A DNA stretch of 64,000 nucleotides from Bromus sterilis (Eukaryota > Streptophyta > Magnoliopsida > Poales > Poaceae), in assembly GCA_950022295.1 (NCBI GenBank), contig OX465600.1:313296031-313360030 (forward strand), given 5' to 3'. Shown here one piece after another: positions 23,880-34,426 of this stretch (the stretch's first letter is position 1; every line of letters begins with the position of its first letter). The position numbers and the translations under genes are program-made. The notes beneath the pieces were generated by a model that worked only from the letters and a program-made list of their open reading frames with translations, did not search any database and was not told the origin of the DNA.

Positions 23880-25850
23880 GCTTACCCAAGAACCAAGTTT
23901 TTTATCTGTGCATAACGGTACCCAGCTCTAGTAAGGACCTGGTATGACACACCTGAGAGATACTGTATGTAGATTCACTTGATCCTTCTAGATTTATTGT
24001 GGAGGCTAACTAATCCTGTAATGTGGCACCATTTTCCAAGGTGCCATAGAACAGTCAAAAGAGCATTAAAGGTTCTCACAAGAGACGAGTACCGTTATGC
24101 ATGGACCGGAATTTATTTTGGGGTAACCTTTTTGGGTAAGAGAGATAGATGCAAATGATAGTAAGAAACAAGTCACCGTTCGACGTCCATGTTGCTCTCT
24201 TGAAAATCATGACAGTAAGAAAGATAGTATGATTTTGAAGATTAATATGATAGTAAAGAAACTGAACAAAAAATGAAAATCATGTTAACTAGACCTTGAG
24301 TGATGACAACCAAATATAGTCGTTCTAACAAGTATTTGTTATTACTTAATTACTAGCAGATCATGCATTACATAGTCAAACACAGCATAGTTGAACATGT
24401 CATTACATCATCAAACCAATAAAAGGAGCTAGTTTGATACAAATAGTAATTTAAATAGCTAAACAAGTACTCATCGACTGCCATGTTGCTTTCTTGGCAG
24501 ATCATTGTAGTAAAAAGATAGTTTCATTGTGTAGATTAATATAATAGTAAAGCAACATAGAGAAAAGTAGAGATCCATGTTAACTAGAAGAGGATTGTTT
24601 CCAACCAAATATAGACATTAAAATGGTATTGGTGGAATCGAACTGACTAGTCGATATCTAAATATCAGTGTGCATAACACAGACAAACACATCATAGTTT
24701 AACATACCATGCCATCAATATCAGTGAATAGGTAGATCATATTAGCACCATTTAGAAACTTGGAATGAGTTGCAAAGATATATGTTTATGATTTTCATCC
24801 CCAAAAATGCTTACCCAAGAACCAAGTTCTTTAGCAGACCATGCATTACATAGCCAAACACAACATAGTTGAACGTGTTATTGCATCATCAAACCAACAG
24901 AAGGAGCATAACAGACTAGTTGATACCTAAATATAGACATTACAATGGTATTGGTGGAATCAAACTGACTAGTTGATACCTAAATATCAATGTGCATAAC
25001 ACAGACAAACACATCATAGTTTAACATATTATGGCATCAATATCAGTGAATAGGTAGATCATATTAGCACCATTTAGAAACTTGGAATGAGTTGCAAAGA
25101 GATATGTTTATGATTTTCATCCCAAGAAATGCTTACCCAAGAACCAATTTTTTTATCAGATCATGCATTACATAGCCAAACACAGCATAGTTGAACATGG
25201 TATTGCATCATCAAACCAACAGAAGGAGCATAACAGACTAGTTGATACCTAAATATAGACATTACAATGGTATTGGTGGAATCGAACTGACTATATGATT
25301 CCTAAATATGAGTGTGCATAACACAGACAAACACATCATAGTTTAACATACCATGGCATCAATATCAGTGAATAGGTAGATCATGTTAGCACCATTTAGA
25401 AACTTGGAATGAGTTGCAAAGAGATATGTTTATGATTTCCAGCCCCAGAAATGCTTACCCAAGAACCAAGTTGTTTAGCAGATCATGCATTACATGGCCA
25501 AACACAACATAGTTGAACATGTCATTGCATCATCAAACCAACAGAAGGAGCATAACAGACTAGTTGATACCTAAATATAGACATTACAATGGTATTGGTG
25601 CAAAGAGATATGTTTATGATTTTCATCCCCAGAAATGCTTACCCAAGAACCAAGTTTTTTAGCAGATCATGCATTACATAGCCAAACACATCGTAGTTGA
25701 ACATGTCATTGCATCATCAAACCAACAGAAGGAGCATAAAAGTCTAGTTGATACCGAAATATAGACATTAAAATGGTATTGGTGCAAAGAGATATGTTTA
25801 TGATTTAAATCCCGAGAAATGCTTACCCAAGAACCAACTTTTTTAGCTAT
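23880..25850. repeat. Tandem repeats (322 and 183 bp) in the B3 gene intron region
   Basis: The block ATGCTTACCCAAGAACCAA recurs at about 23879, 24810, 25132, 25454, 25637 and 25820: two 322-bp steps and then two 183-bp steps. The short unit is the long one without its middle part. Shared landmarks are GATCATGCATTACATAG, CATCATCAAACCAACAGAAG and TAGACATTACAATGG. In each copy the minus strand reads GGTTCTTGG|GTAAGCAT, a good splice-donor sequence, so a donor site has been copied six times. Confidence 0.85.
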
Positions 25851-25988
25851 TTTGATACAGATAGAATTTGAATAGCTCCTTCCCCTTGGGAGAGGACACA
25901 TCGTGGGTGCCCTCCTCATGGTTGGAGTTGTCGAACAGATCCGTCATGGCGGTTGGTGATGCCGAGCCACCGGTTCTGAAAGCGGCTT

Positions 25989-26441
25989 TCATAAACAGCA
26001 AAAGGGGCTTGCAGGGGTACATGCATTGCATGTCCTTCCCTGAGCGCTCGACGAGATCAGAGGGGGAGCATCCAGTAGATCAAAGTTGTGAGACTTCATC
26101 TGTGTCATAGCCCTTGTCAAGTCGTCGCTTTTGACGAGCTCGATGTCGAGACCAGCATGCAGCAGATGAAGAAATACACATGCACGCTGATTTATACACT
26201 CCAACCTGGCAAAGTAGGCACCCCACTCGGCCGCAAAGGCGGTGAGGTGTTTGTCTGTTGGTACAAGGAAGGAATGCACCGCGGTCTGCTGTGCCGAGCC
26301 AGCTAGTGCGGCTGGGAGATGACTATCAGCGGCCACATCTACCTCCTCAAGCTCACGGCGATATGTGGATATTCTTAGGCGGTGATGCTTTGGGGTAGGG
26401 TGTGGGGATATGGATGAAAGAGGGTGTTTCTCCAGATCCAT
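25989..26441 (-). CDS. Unidentified ORF, possible first exon of the B3 gene
   Basis: 150 codons from an ATG at 26441. I do not recognise the protein. It has a charged N-terminus (RRELEEVDVAADSHLPAAL) and a helix-rich, Cys/Leu-containing middle (AFAAEWGAYFARLECINQRA, then FLHLLHAGLDIELVKSDDLT). The second part of a longer reading (MTDLFDNSNHEEGTHDVSSP, 26031-25843) is in another frame. GC content is higher than in the flanking AT-rich repeats. It points the same way as the B3 exons 2.8 kb downstream and could be their upstream exon or an independent captured fragment. Confidence 0.4.
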   Translation of the reverse strand: MDLEKHPLSSISPHPTPKHHRLRISTYRRELEEVDVAADSHLPAALAGSAQQTAVHSFLVPTDKHLTAFAAEWGAYFARLECINQRACVFLHLLHAGLDIELVKSDDLTRAMTQMKSHNFDLLDAPPLISSSAQGRTCNACTPASPFCCL

Positions 26442-27237
26442 GTACGCAGATGGTACTAGGAAGGGATGCAGCTCGGTGGTTTACCTGATAAGAACGAGAG
26501 GAGCGCGACAGCGTGGAGTAGATGGTGGCAGCGACGAAGAGGGGGGGGGGGGAAGGGGGATATGAGTGGTTTGGGGGCTGGGGTGAGGGAGAGGAAGGCT
26601 AAAATACACACATATAAGGCGCGAATACTAAAAATTTCGCTTGGAAACTGAACACTTGAGCGGGGGAAACATACACTGCACACAGTTCCTTTCGATAAAC
26701 GTGTGCCATACAGGGGAAACTATCCATGAAACCCCTCATCCCCGAAATTTTGAGCCACCTCTCTTAAGTTCCAAACACTCGGGGTAGGTGTGGTGATAGA
26801 GATCGCACACAGTACGGTCGTTCTAGGCGTCCGTAATAGGGTGACTATCCCACACGGATTTGTGAGAACAATCGTGCGTGAAAATATAAGCCATGGACGA
26901 CACGGTTTGAGGTCCAGGCGCACAATAGAAGCGGTGGTTCCTCTCTGTAGGCACCAATGGGATTACACGCACGTCTCGGGGAAGTGCGCCATTACCAGGG
27001 AGACTTGACTGCATGCAGTTGAAGCTCAAAAAGAAACTGCATGCAGTTGAGAAGGAATGCGTAGTGGGGAAACCGCCGAGTTGTCCATCCCCTCTATGAT
27101 AACCTGGTCCCTCAGCCCCCCCCCATGCATCATTCGCCTCCAAACCATCATCTTCCTCCTCCTGCGCACATCGCACACCTTCGATCCCCGCCGACCAATA
27201 CACCACCACCCTGCCTTTGCAAAAAAGCACCACGCCG
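26442..27237. other. Subterminal-like repeats and spacer, no gene
   Basis: 26530-26560 is a G-rich run. 26690-26960 holds motifs such as AAACGTGTGCCATAC, CGCACACAGTACGG and CACACGGATTTGTGAG, similar to those at 21640-22340, so it may be the right flank of the element starting at 21545. The palindrome ACTGCATGCAGTT occurs at 27008 and again at about 27036. No supported coding sequence. Confidence 0.45.
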
Positions 27238-27846
27238 ATGGTAGAGTGTCGGAAGATCATCCATGATCACACCATCGATGGCCACCTTGGGATGAAACTC
27301 TTCGTCTGGTACGCCGACGACCCCTGCAAGGCCGCCATCTGCATCGACGAGCTTGAGAAAGACCTGGCGACGCTGTGCTACAAGGTTGTTGGCCTTGACA
27401 TTGAGTACACCCGGGATCACGACAGGGCCGCCGTCGTGCAGTTCTGCATCGGGCAGCAAGTCCTCCTCTACCACATCAGCAGGGCTGTCCGCCGCTGCCA
27501 GAGGCTCGAGGAGTTCCTCTCCAGCGAGAAGTACACCTTCGCCACCGTCGACACCACAAACAACAAGAAGGTGCTCCAAAACTTTGGCCTGCAGGTAACC
27601 ATCCTCGTCGACCTATAGAAGCAGTACAGGGTGGCGGGCAGCCCCAAGAAGGAGGGTGAAAGGGATTCCCTTGAAGATCTCGCCGTTTCCATCGTCTATC
27701 CTTCTTACAAAGGCAAGAAGAGCGGGATGGACAATGTTACGAAGCAATGGTTGCACTCGTCATGGGAGGGCGAGCTCACTCGGCCTCCCATCGTCTACGC
27801 GGCGTTGGACGCCTTTGTCAGTTATGACTCGTACAGGCGCATCTAA
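27238..27846 (+). pseudogene. WRN-like 3'-5' exonuclease (DEDDy), one in-frame TAG
   Basis: A 203-codon frame from the ATG at 27238 to the TAA at 27844-27846 encodes a DnaQ-fold 3'-5' exonuclease of the Werner-like type found in many copies in grasses. Motif Exo I is VGLDIEYT (catalytic Asp54 and Glu56), Exo II is near FATVDTTN (Asp105), and Exo III is YAALDAFVSYDSYR (Y-x3-D). One TAG at 27616-27618, between Exo II and Exo III, interrupts it; a product ending there has 126 residues and lacks Exo III. Everything after the stop is in the same frame with no further break, so the lesion looks recent. The codon is followed by AAG CAG, consistent with an original CAG. GC content is far above the flanks. 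No intron is needed. Substrate (DNA or RNA) cannot be told. Confidence 0.85.
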
Positions 27847-28189
27847 ATAATGTGGGAGTGCCTCGTCCTGAAGAAATCCTTGACGATCCTGCGGATGATC
27901 CGGTGGCGAGTAGCAGAAAGAAGAAGACCAAGCGCAGTGGGAGGAGTCGATGACGATGATGAAGCGCACGCGATAACGACGAGCCAACTGAAAGTGCATT
28001 TAACGTATATGGCAGTAATTCACTTATTAGTCTGTTTTAATTAGTCTGTCAGATTATGCATGCAGTTATATATTTACTAATAGTGTATACATTCAAAATA
28101 CTTGATTACTTATGAATTGTATATATATGATCATGAATTGTATCTATATATATATGTGTGTGTGCTCATGATGTGGCAGCAAGCGGCAT
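27847..28189. other. AT-rich spacer, no gene
   Basis: 28087-28165 holds TATATATA/TGTGTGTG simple-sequence stretches. I see no coding or transposon feature. Confidence 0.5.
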
Positions 28190-31100
28190 GTTAAAATTTG
28201 GCATTTAAGGGGTGTGTTCGATGTATTTAAATCATTAAGTGTAGGTTGCACAATTGCTATGAATTTATTTACATTTGAACTACAAGTGCAACGAAAAATG
28301 ACCAAATGTGTGCTGAAAAAATCATGTATGTGCTCTCAGGATAACGTGTAGCCCCCATGCATGTAATTTGAATGAACTTGTGGCACCTTGGTCACCTCTT
28401 TCAATCGGGAAACATTGAGTTCAATGGTTTTAAAATTCCAAAAAATTCAAAATCGCATGGAAATCTTTGAGACTTTGTGTGGCGTCGTGATAAGGAAAAA
28501 CTATGATGTGGTTAAAAATTTCAGACGCTTTGAGAAAGGTTATCAGGCAATCGCCTTGACAAAGGGGGCATCTCACATGAAGGACCGTGGTTTCGATATG
28601 TATGGAACTTGTCGTGAAATATTCGGGTTACAAGTAGATTTGTCATTACTTCGTCGATTGTGGTTGAATTTTTTTCACAACTGACACGCGTCTATACATG
28701 ACATGTCTTCGAATTTGGATGCGGTCCTTGCTATTTTGGTATTTTTAAACATTTTATTACACTTACAAACCGTAAAAAAGAGTTATATACAATATCCACT
28801 GGAACTCCAGCTACATGACGTTGGTAGATTCGTGACCGTTCGATCCGTGTGCAGGGTATAGATTAAGCAAATGGTTGTAATATACAAACTATGTGCTTCA
28901 ATGTACCACCAAAATTTTGCCATTTATAGGGGTGTGATTGATATATTTAAGTCATTAAGTGTAGATTACGCAGTTGCTATGGATTTATTTACATCTGAGC
29001 TATGTTGTTTTTTGTCATTTTTCATGTTCCTTTTGATATATATATATAAGGCGCTAAGTCTGTTTCATATGCACTCACTATTTATTTATTTGCATTTGAA
29101 CTAAGAGTTCACCGAAATTCCACAAAGATATAATGGGAAGTCTTATATGTCATGTTAACGTGTAGGTTGCACGTACGGTATTTTAGGATAAACTTGCTGC
29201 ACCTCGGTCACGTCTTTCGATCGGGAAACATTGAGTTTATTGGTTTTAAAATTCCAAAAAACTCAAAATCGCACGGAAATCTGTGGCACTACGCGTGCCG
29301 CCGTGATAAGGTAAAATTGCGCATGGGGCGAATTGCGCATGGTATAGCTTCAGCAAACGCTTGTAATTTATGGACCGTGTGCTTCATCGTATCACCGAAA
29401 TTTTGGCATGTAACGAGACGTGTTTGATATATTTAAGTCATTAAGTGTAGATTAGGCAGTTGCTATGGGATTATTTACATTTGAGCTATGATTTTTTTAT
29501 CATTTTCATCTTCGGTTTGATATATATATAAGGTGCTAAGTCCGTTTCATATGCACTCGCTATGAATTTATTTGCATTTGAACTACAAGTGCAACGAAAT
29601 ATGACCAAAGGTGTGCTGAAAAATCATGTATGTGCTCTCGAGTTAACGTGTAGCACACATATAGGGAATTGGAATGAACTTGCGGCACCTTGGTCACGTC
29701 TTTCGACCAGGAAACATTGAGGTCAGTGCTTTTAAAATTCCAAAAAATTAAAAAAAATCAAAATTGCTCAGAAATATATGAGACTTGGCGTGTCACCGTG
29801 ATAAGGTAAAAAAATGATGTTGTAAAATTTTCAGACATTTTGGGAAAGGTTATCATGCGATGGCCTTGCAAACGGGGCATCTCACATGAAGGATAGTGGT
29901 TTCGATATGTATGGAACGAGTCGTGAAATATACGGGTTACAAGTAGATTGTATCGTTACTTTATCCATTGTTGTTGATTTTTTTTCCAATGCCGCCATGC
30001 ATCTATACATGACATGTCTTCGAATTTGGACGCATTCCTTGTTATTTTGGTATTTTTAAACATTTTATTACACTTACAAACCATAAAAAAGGAGTTAAAT
30101 ACAATATCCACCGGATCTACAACTGCATGATGTTGGTTCATTGGTGATCGTTCGATCCGTATGCATTGGACGGTGTAAGCGTACGATCGATGGTGTTGCG
30201 TTCTGGCCAATCAGAATGCACGAGCGAATTGCGCATTGTATAGCTTTAGCACACGGTTGTAATTTACGGACCGTGTGCTTCATCGTATCACCAAAATTTT
30301 GGCATGTAACGGGATGTGTTTGATATATTTAAGTCATTAAGTGTAGATTAGGCAGTTGCTATGGGTTTATTCACATTTGAGCTATGATTTTTTTTATCAT
30401 TTTCGTCTTCCATTTGATATATATATAAGGTGCTAAGTCCGTTTCATATGCACTCGCTATGAATTTATTTGCATTTGAACTACAAGTGCAACGAAATATG
30501 ACCAAAGGTGTGCTGAAAAATCATGTATGTGTTCTCGAGTTAACGTGTAGCACACATATATGGAATTGGGATGAACTTGCGGCACCTTGGTCACGTCTTT
30601 CGACCAGGAAACATTGAGGTCAGTGCTTTTAAAATTCCAAAAAATTCAAAATTTTCAAAATTTCTCGGAAATATATGGGACTTGGCGTGTCGCCGTGATA
30701 AGGTAAAACAATGATGTGGTAAAAATTTCAGACATTTTGAGAAAGGTTATCATGCAATGGCCTTGCAAACGGGTCATCTCACATGAAGGATAGTGGTTTC
30801 GATATGTATGAAACGAGTCGTGAAATGTTCGGGTTACAAGTAGATGGTATCGTTACTTTGTCCATTGTTGTTGATTTTTTTTCCAATGCCGCCATGCATC
30901 TATACGTGACATGTCTTCGAATTTGGACGCATTTCTTGTTATTTTGGTATTTTTAAACATTTTATTACACTTACAAACCGTAAAAAAGGAGTTAAATACA
31001 ATATCCACCGGATCTACAACTGCATGATGTTGGTTCATTGGTGATCGTTCGATCCGTGTGCATTGGATGGTGCAAGCGTGTGATCCGTGGTGCTGCGTTC

Positions 31101-32990
31101 TGGCCAATCAGAATGCACGAGCGAATTGCGCATGGTATAGCTTCAACACACGACTGTAATTTACGGACCGTGTGCTTCATCGTATCACCGAAATTTTGGC
31201 ATGTAACAGGATGTGTTTGATATATTTAAGTCATTAAGTGTAGATTAGGCAGTTGCTATGGGTTTATTCACATTTGAGCTATGATTTTTTTTCATTTTCA
31301 TCTTCCATTTGATATATATATATATATATAAGGTGCTAAGTCCGTTTCATATGCACTCGCTATGAATTTATTTGCATTTGAACTACAAGTGCAACGAAAT
31401 ATGACCAAAGGTGTGCTGAAAAATCATGTATGTGCTCTCGAGTTGACGTGTAGCACACATATATGGAATTGGAATGAATTTGCGGCACCTTGGTCACGTC
31501 TTTCGACCAGGAAACATTGAGGTCAGTGCTTTTAAAATTCCAAAAAATTCAAAAAATTCAAAATTGCTCGGAAATATATGAGACTTTTCGTGTCGCCGTG
31601 ATAAGGTAACACAATGATGTGGTAAAATTTTCTAACATTTTGAGAAAGGTTATTGTGCGATGGCCTTGCAAACGGGGGCATCTCACATGAAGGACTGTGG
31701 TTTCGATATGTATGGAACGAGTCGTAAAATGTCCAGGTTACAAGTAGTTTGTATCGTTACTTCGTCGATTGTGGTTGATTTTTTTTCCACAGCTGCCACG
31801 CGTCTATACATGACATGTCTTCGAATTTGGAAGCATTCCTTGTTATTTTGGTATTTTAAACATTTGATTACACTTACAAACCGTAAAAGCGAGTTAAATA
31901 CAATATCCACCAGAACTACAGCAGCATGATATTGGTTGATTGGTGACCGTTCGATCCGTGTGCATTGGACTGTGCATACGTGCGATCCGTGGTCCTGCGT
32001 TCTGGCCAATCAGAACACACAGGTGAATTTCGCAGGGTATAGGTTAAGCAAAATGTTGTAATATACAAACCGTGTGCTTCACCGTATCTCCGAAGTCTTG
32101 GCATGTAACGGGATGTGTTTTATATATTTAAGTCATTAAGTGTAGAATATGCAGTTCCTAGTCGTTTATTTTCATTTGAGCTGTGATTTTTTTGTCATTT
32201 TCATCTTTTGTTTGATATATATATAAGGCGCTAAGTCCGTATCATATGCACTCGCTATAAATTTATTTGCATTTGAACTACAAGTGCAATGAAATATGAC
32301 CAAAGGTGTGCTGAAAAATCATGTATGTTCTCTCGGGTTAACATGTAGCACACATACGTGGAATTGTAATGAACTTGCGGCACCTTGGTGACGTCTTTCG
32401 ACAGGGAAACATTGAGGTCAGTGTTTTTAGAATTACAAAAAATTCATAATCGCTCGGAAATATATGAGACTTCTCGTGTCGCCATGATAAGGTAAAACAA
32501 CAATGTGGTAAAATTTCAGACATTTTGAGAATGGTTATCATGCGATCGCCCTGCAAACTAGGGAATCTCACATGAAGTACCGTGGTTTCGATATATATGG
32601 AACGAGTCGTGAAATGTTCGGGTTACAAGTAGATTGTATCATTACTTCTTTGATTATGGTTGATTTTTTTTCCACAGCTGCCACGCATATGTACATGTCA
32701 TGTCTTCAAATTTGGACGCATTCCTTGGTATTTTGGTATTTTGAAATATTTTATTACACTTAAAAACCATCAAAAAGACTTAAATACAATATCCACCGGA
32801 ACTACAACAGGATGATGTTGGTTGATTGGTGACCGTTCGATCAGTGTGCATTGAACGGTGCAGGCGTGCGATCCGTGGTGTTGCGTTCTGGCCAATCAGA
32901 ACACACGGGCGAATTTCGCAGGGTATAGGTTAAGCAAACGGTTGTAATATATGAACCGTGTGCTTCACCGTGTTACGGGAATTTTAGTTC
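28190..32990. repeat. Satellite-like array of about 0.9-kb units
   Basis: GTGTTTGATATATTTAAGTC recurs at about 28213, 28934, 29422, 30317, 31212 and 32115. The last four starts are 895, 895 and 903 bp apart; the first two units are shortened (721 and 488 bp). Other landmarks keep the same period: TTTCGACCAGGAAACATTGA (29697, 30595, 31498), CATCTCACATGAAGGA (29878, 30776, 31678), GTTCTGGCCAATCAGAA. Short (TA)n runs inside each unit vary in length. Small ORFs repeat with the units and are not genes. The array ends near 32985, directly before the 3' flank of the gene at 33264. Confidence 0.92.
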
Positions 32991-33263
32991 TGATTCATTT
33001 CAATTTTCGGATTGAAAACATAACTACATTGAAATGCCACGAGTCCATGACTGGTTGATCACCATTAACATCACAAGTCAGAATCATACATGACCAGAAG
33101 GTAACTTCATTTGCCATCATAATAGGGAAATCAACATAGGTCCATCCATACATTAATATCAACATTCATGCTCAAAAGCAATAATTTACAAACAGTTCAC
33201 TATTACACACACATCTGGATAGTTATGACCTGCATAATATAGCTACTAGCCTTACGTTATTCG
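32991..33263. other. 3' flank of the 33264 gene, no other feature
   Basis: AT-rich single-copy-looking sequence between the end of the tandem array and the stop codon at 33264. No ORF or repeat was recognised. Confidence 0.4.
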
Positions 33264-33902
33264 TCATGCATCCATATAACACTGTCGAGCTTGTACTCGA
33301 CCGTCGGGCGTCAAAGTTTTACCATCGCACATCCTCTGTGCTCGGTAGGTGCAACTGGCGGAGGAGCTTGTCAGGTCGACGATCTCCATACCGTGCCTGA
33401 ATGCGGTGGCCACGGCACGCGCATGCGCTACCTGCCCGTGCGGTGGTGCTGCTGACTCGGACGACGACATTTCCTGCTCTGCCGCCATGGCCTCCGCATA
33501 TGTCTCCTCCTTTGACTTGGAATAGAACACGAGCCTGCGACGGTGCCTTCCGTTGCACGTGGGGCGGGCCTCCTTCTCCTCCTCCTCCCGAAGCCTCTTC
33601 CGTTGTAGACTCTCCCATTCACGCAGTACCAATCGTGGTCGATCCCTATTCATGGCGAGGGCCTCAACAAAAGCGATGGATTGATTCAACCTAAGTTGGA
33701 GCTCGCGCTCGTCCAGGTTGCGGAGGTCCGCGTCGAAGCGCAAATCCTCGAGGGACTGGGCTATGGCCATCTCCATCATGCGATTGAACTTGGGGTCGTC
33801 ATCGTCGGGAGTGGTAGGTTTTCCGCCCAACACAATGTCGGCCAGCAGCGCGCTGGACACGTCAACTCCTCCGTCCTCCAAATCCATCCAGGCATGGTCC
33901 AT
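33264..33902 (-). CDS. 212-residue protein with UIM-like and SIM-like motifs
   Basis: An uninterrupted frame from the ATG at 33902 to the stop at 33264; two upstream codons in frame are not ATG. I do not recognise the family. Residues 33-36 are acidic (DDDD), followed at 42-53 by MEMAIAQSLED, which matches the ubiquitin-interacting motif (hydrophobic-x-x-Ala-x3-Ser-x-x-acidic). A weaker second copy (ERELQLRLNQSIAF) follows at 65-78. A basic segment (QRKRLREEEEKEARP, then GRHRRRLVFYSKSK) could be a nuclear signal. At 172-181 MEIVDLTSSS fits a SUMO-interacting motif (I-V-D-L followed by Ser). The C-terminus has a few Cys. Codon composition is GC-rich against AT-rich flanks, as in real grass coding sequence. 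It could be an adaptor reading ubiquitin and SUMO marks. This is inference from motifs, and both are short. Confidence 0.6.
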   Translation of the reverse strand: MDHAWMDLEDGGVDVSSALLADIVLGGKPTTPDDDDPKFNRMMEMAIAQSLEDLRFDADLRNLDERELQLRLNQSIAFVEALAMNRDRPRLVLREWESLQRKRLREEEEKEARPTCNGRHRRRLVFYSKSKEETYAEAMAAEQEMSSSESAAPPHGQVAHARAVATAFRHGMEIVDLTSSSASCTYRAQRMCDGKTLTPDGRVQARQCYMDA

Positions 33903-34426
33903 ATGCAATGGGTGTTGTGGGGGGTGGCGAGCTATAGGTGATGAGATGATGGGTGTGGTGGTAGTGGTGGCGAACTAGGGGATGAGCGTGTGTTTGTGTG
34001 TTGCCACCTCCGCTTGCCATGGCGAGCTTTATTCGTAGAGCTAGCGCTTGGATTGGGGATCGATATTTGCCCTGGTGGGCGCTTGCACGGGAAGGATCGG
34101 CTAAAGTGCGCGGGAGGAAATAACCAAAGTTTGAAAATCCTTGTGGAGCCCATGCTTTGGCTGTCGTGACGAGCGTGCTCTGGTGTGGAAGCCAGTCTGC
34201 AGGCGATAGAACTAGAGGTGGCGACGCGTGGCAAATGGTTGTTCCCGTCCACTCATCGGTGTTACGACGGAACTCATCACTGATGGCTATTAAATTAGAT
34301 CTGTGTACGCTTACTTAATTTCATCTTAACTAATTTCCTTCTCCCCACATGTTTTCAACTATTACACCCAAAATACATCAATAAAAGTTCCTTCTTAAGG
34401 CCATACGAAACTAAAAAGAGACTAAA
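33903..34426. other. Upstream region of the 33264 gene; no ORF supported
   Basis: The minus strand upstream of the ATG at 33902 is rich in CCACCAC/CATCATC, like a plant 5' leader. GAATAAAGC at about 34025-34035 is a possible weak TATA element. 34260-34426 is AT-rich and would be the 3' flank of the next gene. Confidence 0.35.

Noticed and set aside
28388..32763. Repeated small ORFs in the tandem array
   Set aside because: They recur with the repeat period and carry no domain; stops and indels differ between units.
23880..32990. CRISPR-like arrays
   Set aside because: The repeats are long, directly adjoining tandem units without unique spacers, in a plant genome.
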